DNA from: Candidatus Mesolinea sp.
Lineage (GTDB): Bacteria > Chloroflexota > Anaerolineae > Anaerolineales > Anaerolineaceae
Assembly: GCA_003499715.1 (NCBI GenBank)
Contig: DNSH01000039.1
Span: 1 to 5,666 of the forward strand
DNA length: 5,666 nucleotides
Reading direction: 5' to 3'
Below, piece by piece: positions 4,501-5,666 of the stretch. The position numbers and the translations under genes are program-made. How positions within the stretch are numbered: position 1 is the stretch's first letter; each line of letters opens with the position of its first letter. The notes below the pieces were generated by a model, which saw only the letters and a list, made by a program, of their open reading frames with translations, had not been told where the DNA came from and searched no databases.

Positions 4501-5666
4501 GTATTGGGTCCGCGGGAACTGAAATCAGCCATGATATCGCCAAAGGCATCATCAACGTAACGGCCGTAGGCTGAAATGCTCACCGTTTCATCCGCCGTTG
4601 CAGCCACCCAAGCAGCAATGGCATCACCGACTGCGCCAGGAATGTCTAGCATGACATTCGGAATAGAACTGCCAGAGACGCTCATAGCGCCTGGGGCACG
4701 ATCATCGGTATAAATCAGCACACCGATTGCGCCTGCAGCTTCAGCATTCAACACTTTTACTGAGAAGGTACATGTGCCCCGCTTAATCAAAGCAATGCTG
4801 CCAGTAAAGAAGCCCGCTGGGAATGTATTGCAACCTAAATCATTGCCAGGGTCTTCGCCAGAATAAATAACCGGTTTATCTACTAAATCTTCAGTGAAGG
4901 GAATTTCACCAGCCAAGGTCGTAATGCCTTGATAAGACTCATTGGAAAAGTCGACAATGCTAGTGAACTTGCGGTTATGCGATGAAGCAGCTGTGCTGAG
5001 CACCCAAGGCGAGCGATGCGCTACTGTTGCTTCGGTTGGTCCACTATTCCCAGCGGAAGTTGAAACGACAATTCCCGCAGCTGTGGCTTCCAAGAAAGCT
5101 AATTCTACACCATCGTTATACGGATCTTCGCCGCCAGAAATGGAATAGTTGATCACATCCACGCCATCCTCGATGGCTTGCTGTACGGCGGCAATGGAAT
5201 CATTACCGGCACATTGACCGCCGGATGGTGTTGGGTAGCACACATCGTAAGAAATGATTTGCGCATGCGGTGCCATTCCAGAGATGGTAACAGGAGTGCC
5301 ATAGAATTCCAGGTCAACCGTATTTCCCGCGACGGTGCTGGCGGTGTGCGAGCCGTGACCATCGCTATCTTCCGGGGTGACAAAGTCAGAGGGGTTATCT
5401 TTTGTATAGCTATAGGCACCGACGACTTTATCATTGCAGGCTTCAGCATAGAGTGGATCGCCATCGGGAGCACATACGCCTAAATAATCACCCTCCCATT
5501 CATAGACATAACCATCTTCAGGAGTATCACTAAATGAAGGGTGATCGAAGTTGATGCCGGAATCAAGAATACCCGCTAGGACGCCTTCGCCTTTTGTACC
5601 CATATCATCCGGCACTGCCATACCATCCCAGATATCCGGAGCCCCTAACCAAGCTGGGCCGGCATC
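1578..5666 (-). CDS. Large secreted subtilisin-like serine protease (S8, PA-containing) with Fn3-like, choice-of-anchor-J-like, PPC-like and DUF11 domains; partial, N-terminus beyond window
   Basis: The frame is open to the right edge. Its first codons, DAGPAWLGAPDIWDG, are typical of sequence just before the catalytic core, so the Met at 5621 is internal; signal peptide and propeptide are missing. Residues are counted from that Met. Triad: Asp20 (L-D-S-G), His89 (D-G-H-G-S-H-T-A-S), Ser414 (G-T-S-M-S-S-P-H); oxyanion Asn192 (S-A-G-N-S-G-P). F-S-S-R-G-P-N and L-K-P-D-V-S-A-P-G (367-387) point to the cucumisin/Vpr-like group. Domains: S8 to about 480, with a PA domain inside (about 247-350); Fn3-like (about 500-585, probably ending at 755-768); cleaved-adhesin/choice-of-anchor-J-like (about 591-749); PPC-like with an EF-hand-type loop (865-876); DUF11 (about 996-1068, resuming at 1293-1335) split by an unrecognised insert. 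Twelve cysteines form six local pairs. The tail F-Y-L-P-I-I-S-R has no transmembrane segment. Inferred role: extracellular protein degradation. It is followed by its own terminator. Confidence 0.93.
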   Translation of the reverse strand, partial: DAGPAWLGAPDIWDGMAVPDDMGTKGEGVLAGILDSGINFDHPSFSDTPEDGYVYEWEGDYLGVCAPDGDPLYAEACNDKVVGAYSYTKDNPSDFVTPEDSDGHGSHTASTVAGNTVDLEFYGTPVTISGMAPHAQIISYDVCYPTPSGGQCAGNDSIAAVQQAIEDGVDVINYSISGGEDPYNDGVELAFLEATAAGIVVSTSAGNSGPTEATVAHRSPWVLSTAASSHNRKFTSIVDFSNESYQGITTLAGEIPFTEDLVDKPVIYSGEDPGNDLGCNTFPAGFFTGSIALIKRGTCTFSVKVLNAEAAGAIGVLIYTDDRAPGAMSVSGSSIPNVMLDIPGAVGDAIAAWVAATADETVSISAYGRYVDDAFGDIMADFSSRGPNTTFDVLKPDVSAPGLEILAAVADGTIAPSPDAEYDLYQGTSMSSPHDAGAAALLKALHPDWTPAEIKSALMLTGYDGLVKEDKTTPADPFDIGAGRIQLELAGLAGLVMDETIENYEAADPALGGDPRSLNLPSLYHSQCVGECSWTRTFTSVAGLSATYTVSAPEWITVDPATFTIAPGATQEITITADVTAAPTDEWLFGKVEFNTESAHPGGDPVILLQQDFTDYTFPPTGWNVYNVDGGGATWVRDTGRFYSTPASALHNFSCLGEQEGWLVTPQIAIPSAGFTTFSFFENGNWTSDVEYHGLMVSTGSAVPTDGDFVELAALSAPPEDAWTATPTLVDLSTYAGQSIYVAFKYTGNCADGWWIDDVTAYNVAAGKPISDVAIPVAVLPTTGNLPDLAKFESHRDADSGTLVDLQAVEITELTVDTYGFVKGDLNQIQLAQDPTNGSPYDNLSQVWYTVVPMDAGAARLVAEITATTAVDLDLFWGFDINGDGLPSADEEYQNSATATAYEYLSEWGFPVEFWDVWILVQNWQGSGAPLDDITLSIGKVPYEPADPATMTVLGPETNPAGEPFTLDILWHDIDTEAGDRLYGLIDVYADADYETSVGLTQLDVRRGVDDVVKTADVTSATIGDVITYTIEITNFATGPTEYAINDVLPEGVTYVPDSATGGAVYDPATNAITWTGTIEPAHYAYDWTTSADDPACTLEIMPDGNPNAYLDWKTTSYGFSTNASIYGDSFWYSTFSNYPAFNYYGIDYTGMHFTDDGYAGFAFNDVDFVNQEIPDPDDPNNVLAAFWDDLVVQYDAATNKGVTLVGDSASFATIEYDDVYRYGGNPAVTMDVEIGYFLQPDDAPGMYEIIFAFDNIHPDFLSSASATIGVENADGTVGTLVSYNDPDLAIENGSAICFDYVLVPPTHTITFQAVVNEDAMTGPLTNVAFHSTDRLGTVEEAATAVVDLTIIKNFYLPIISR
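1581..1610 (-). other. C-terminal tail motif of the protease (K-N-F-Y-L-P-I-I-S-R)
   Basis: The last ten residues follow directly on the final DUF11 strand and end the protein without a hydrophobic helix or long basic tail. A short aromatic-hydrophobic-Leu-Pro-hydrophobic ending closed by one Arg or Lys is something I recall at the ends of many Chloroflexota exported proteins. It may be a sorting or anchoring signal, but its function is inference. Confidence 0.4.
1746..2417 (-). other. Unrecognised beta-rich domain interrupting DUF11
   Basis: Residues about 1069-1292 are rich in Asp, Tyr and Phe. They include F-T-D-D-G-Y-A-G-F at 1139-1147 and V-L-A-A-F-W-D-D-L-V-V at 1168-1178, a layout recalling nidogen-like or similar secreted beta domains in which a proline/asparagine loop precedes an A-F-W-D-D-L strand. 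One cysteine lies near each end (Cys1082, Cys1283). I do not recognise a named family with confidence. The flanking segments on both sides read as the two halves of one DUF11 domain. Confidence 0.5.
3375..3851 (-). other. Cleaved-adhesin / choice-of-anchor-J type domain
   Basis: Residues about 591-749 show the family pattern: Q-D-F near the start, P-P-T-G-W-N-V-Y at 604-611, G-G-A-T-W-V at 616-621, G-W-L-V-T-P at 646-651, F-S-F-F-E at 663-667, V-D-L-S-T-Y-A-G-Q at 715-723, then Y-V-A-F-K-Y and W-W-I-D-D-V at 739-744. It contains one cysteine pair, Cys640 and Cys735. Such jelly-roll domains occur in gingipains and many secreted bacterial proteins and are thought to mediate binding. The call rests on remembered motifs, not on a profile search. 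Confidence 0.7.
4572..4883 (-). other. PA (protease-associated) domain inserted in the S8 catalytic domain
   Basis: Residues about 247-350 of the protease lie between the oxyanion Asn192 and the nucleophile Ser414. They contain G-S-I-A-L-I-K-R-G-T-C-T-F (274-286), then A-A-G-A-I-G-V-L-I-Y (295-304), the core of the PA fold. Cys264 and Cys284 bracket the first strands and may form a disulfide. In cucumisin-like proteases this domain is thought to influence substrate access or oligomerisation. Boundaries are approximate. Confidence 0.8.

Noticed and set aside
5619..5621. ATG as the true start of the protease
   Set aside because: The frame continues upstream to the window edge with typical pre-core subtilase sequence (P-A-W-L-G-A-P-D-I-W), and starting here would remove the signal peptide and propeptide.

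Overview
The window looks like a bacterial chromosome fragment with all recognisable genes on the minus strand. Base composition is roughly balanced and no mobile element, CRISPR array, tRNA or rRNA is visible. I suspect Chloroflexota, perhaps Anaerolineae. That rests on the multi-domain secreted subtilase and its C-terminal tail ending in F-Y-L-P-I-I-S-R, a kind of ending I associate with exported proteins of that phylum. This is recall and inference, not a search result, and I hold it with moderate to low confidence.

Layout in the direction of transcription (right to left): (1) 5666-1578, a very large secreted subtilisin-like serine protease (family S8). Its N-terminus (signal peptide and propeptide) lies outside the window, while its catalytic triad and C-terminus are complete. 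(2) 1405-1577, an intergenic region. It holds two tandem hairpins just after the protease stop (the GC-rich one is the probable terminator), then a candidate promoter with an inverted repeat lying between its -35 and -10 boxes, then a strong ribosome binding site. (3) 1404-646, a complete FabG-type short-chain dehydrogenase/reductase. (4) 614-1, the first 204 codons of a FabH-like ketoacyl synthase III, cut by the left edge. Only 31 bases separate genes 3 and 4, and both have good ribosome binding sites, so they are probably one operon.

Functionally there are two unrelated units. The protease is probably exported to degrade extracellular protein. The fabG-type/KAS III-type pair should condense an acyl unit and reduce the resulting 3-ketoacyl group. 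Two details argue against routine housekeeping fatty acid synthesis. The reductase carries an Asp at the end of beta strand 2, which favours NAD(H). The synthase lacks the two residues that sandwich the CoA adenine in E. coli FabH.

The most notable structure is in the protease, where three domains each appear to be inserted inside another: PA inside S8, a cleaved-adhesin/choice-of-anchor-J type domain inside an Fn3-like domain, and an unrecognised beta-rich domain of about 220 residues inside a DUF11 domain. The twelve cysteines fall as six local pairs. I see no clear evidence of an entirely new multi-gene system here.
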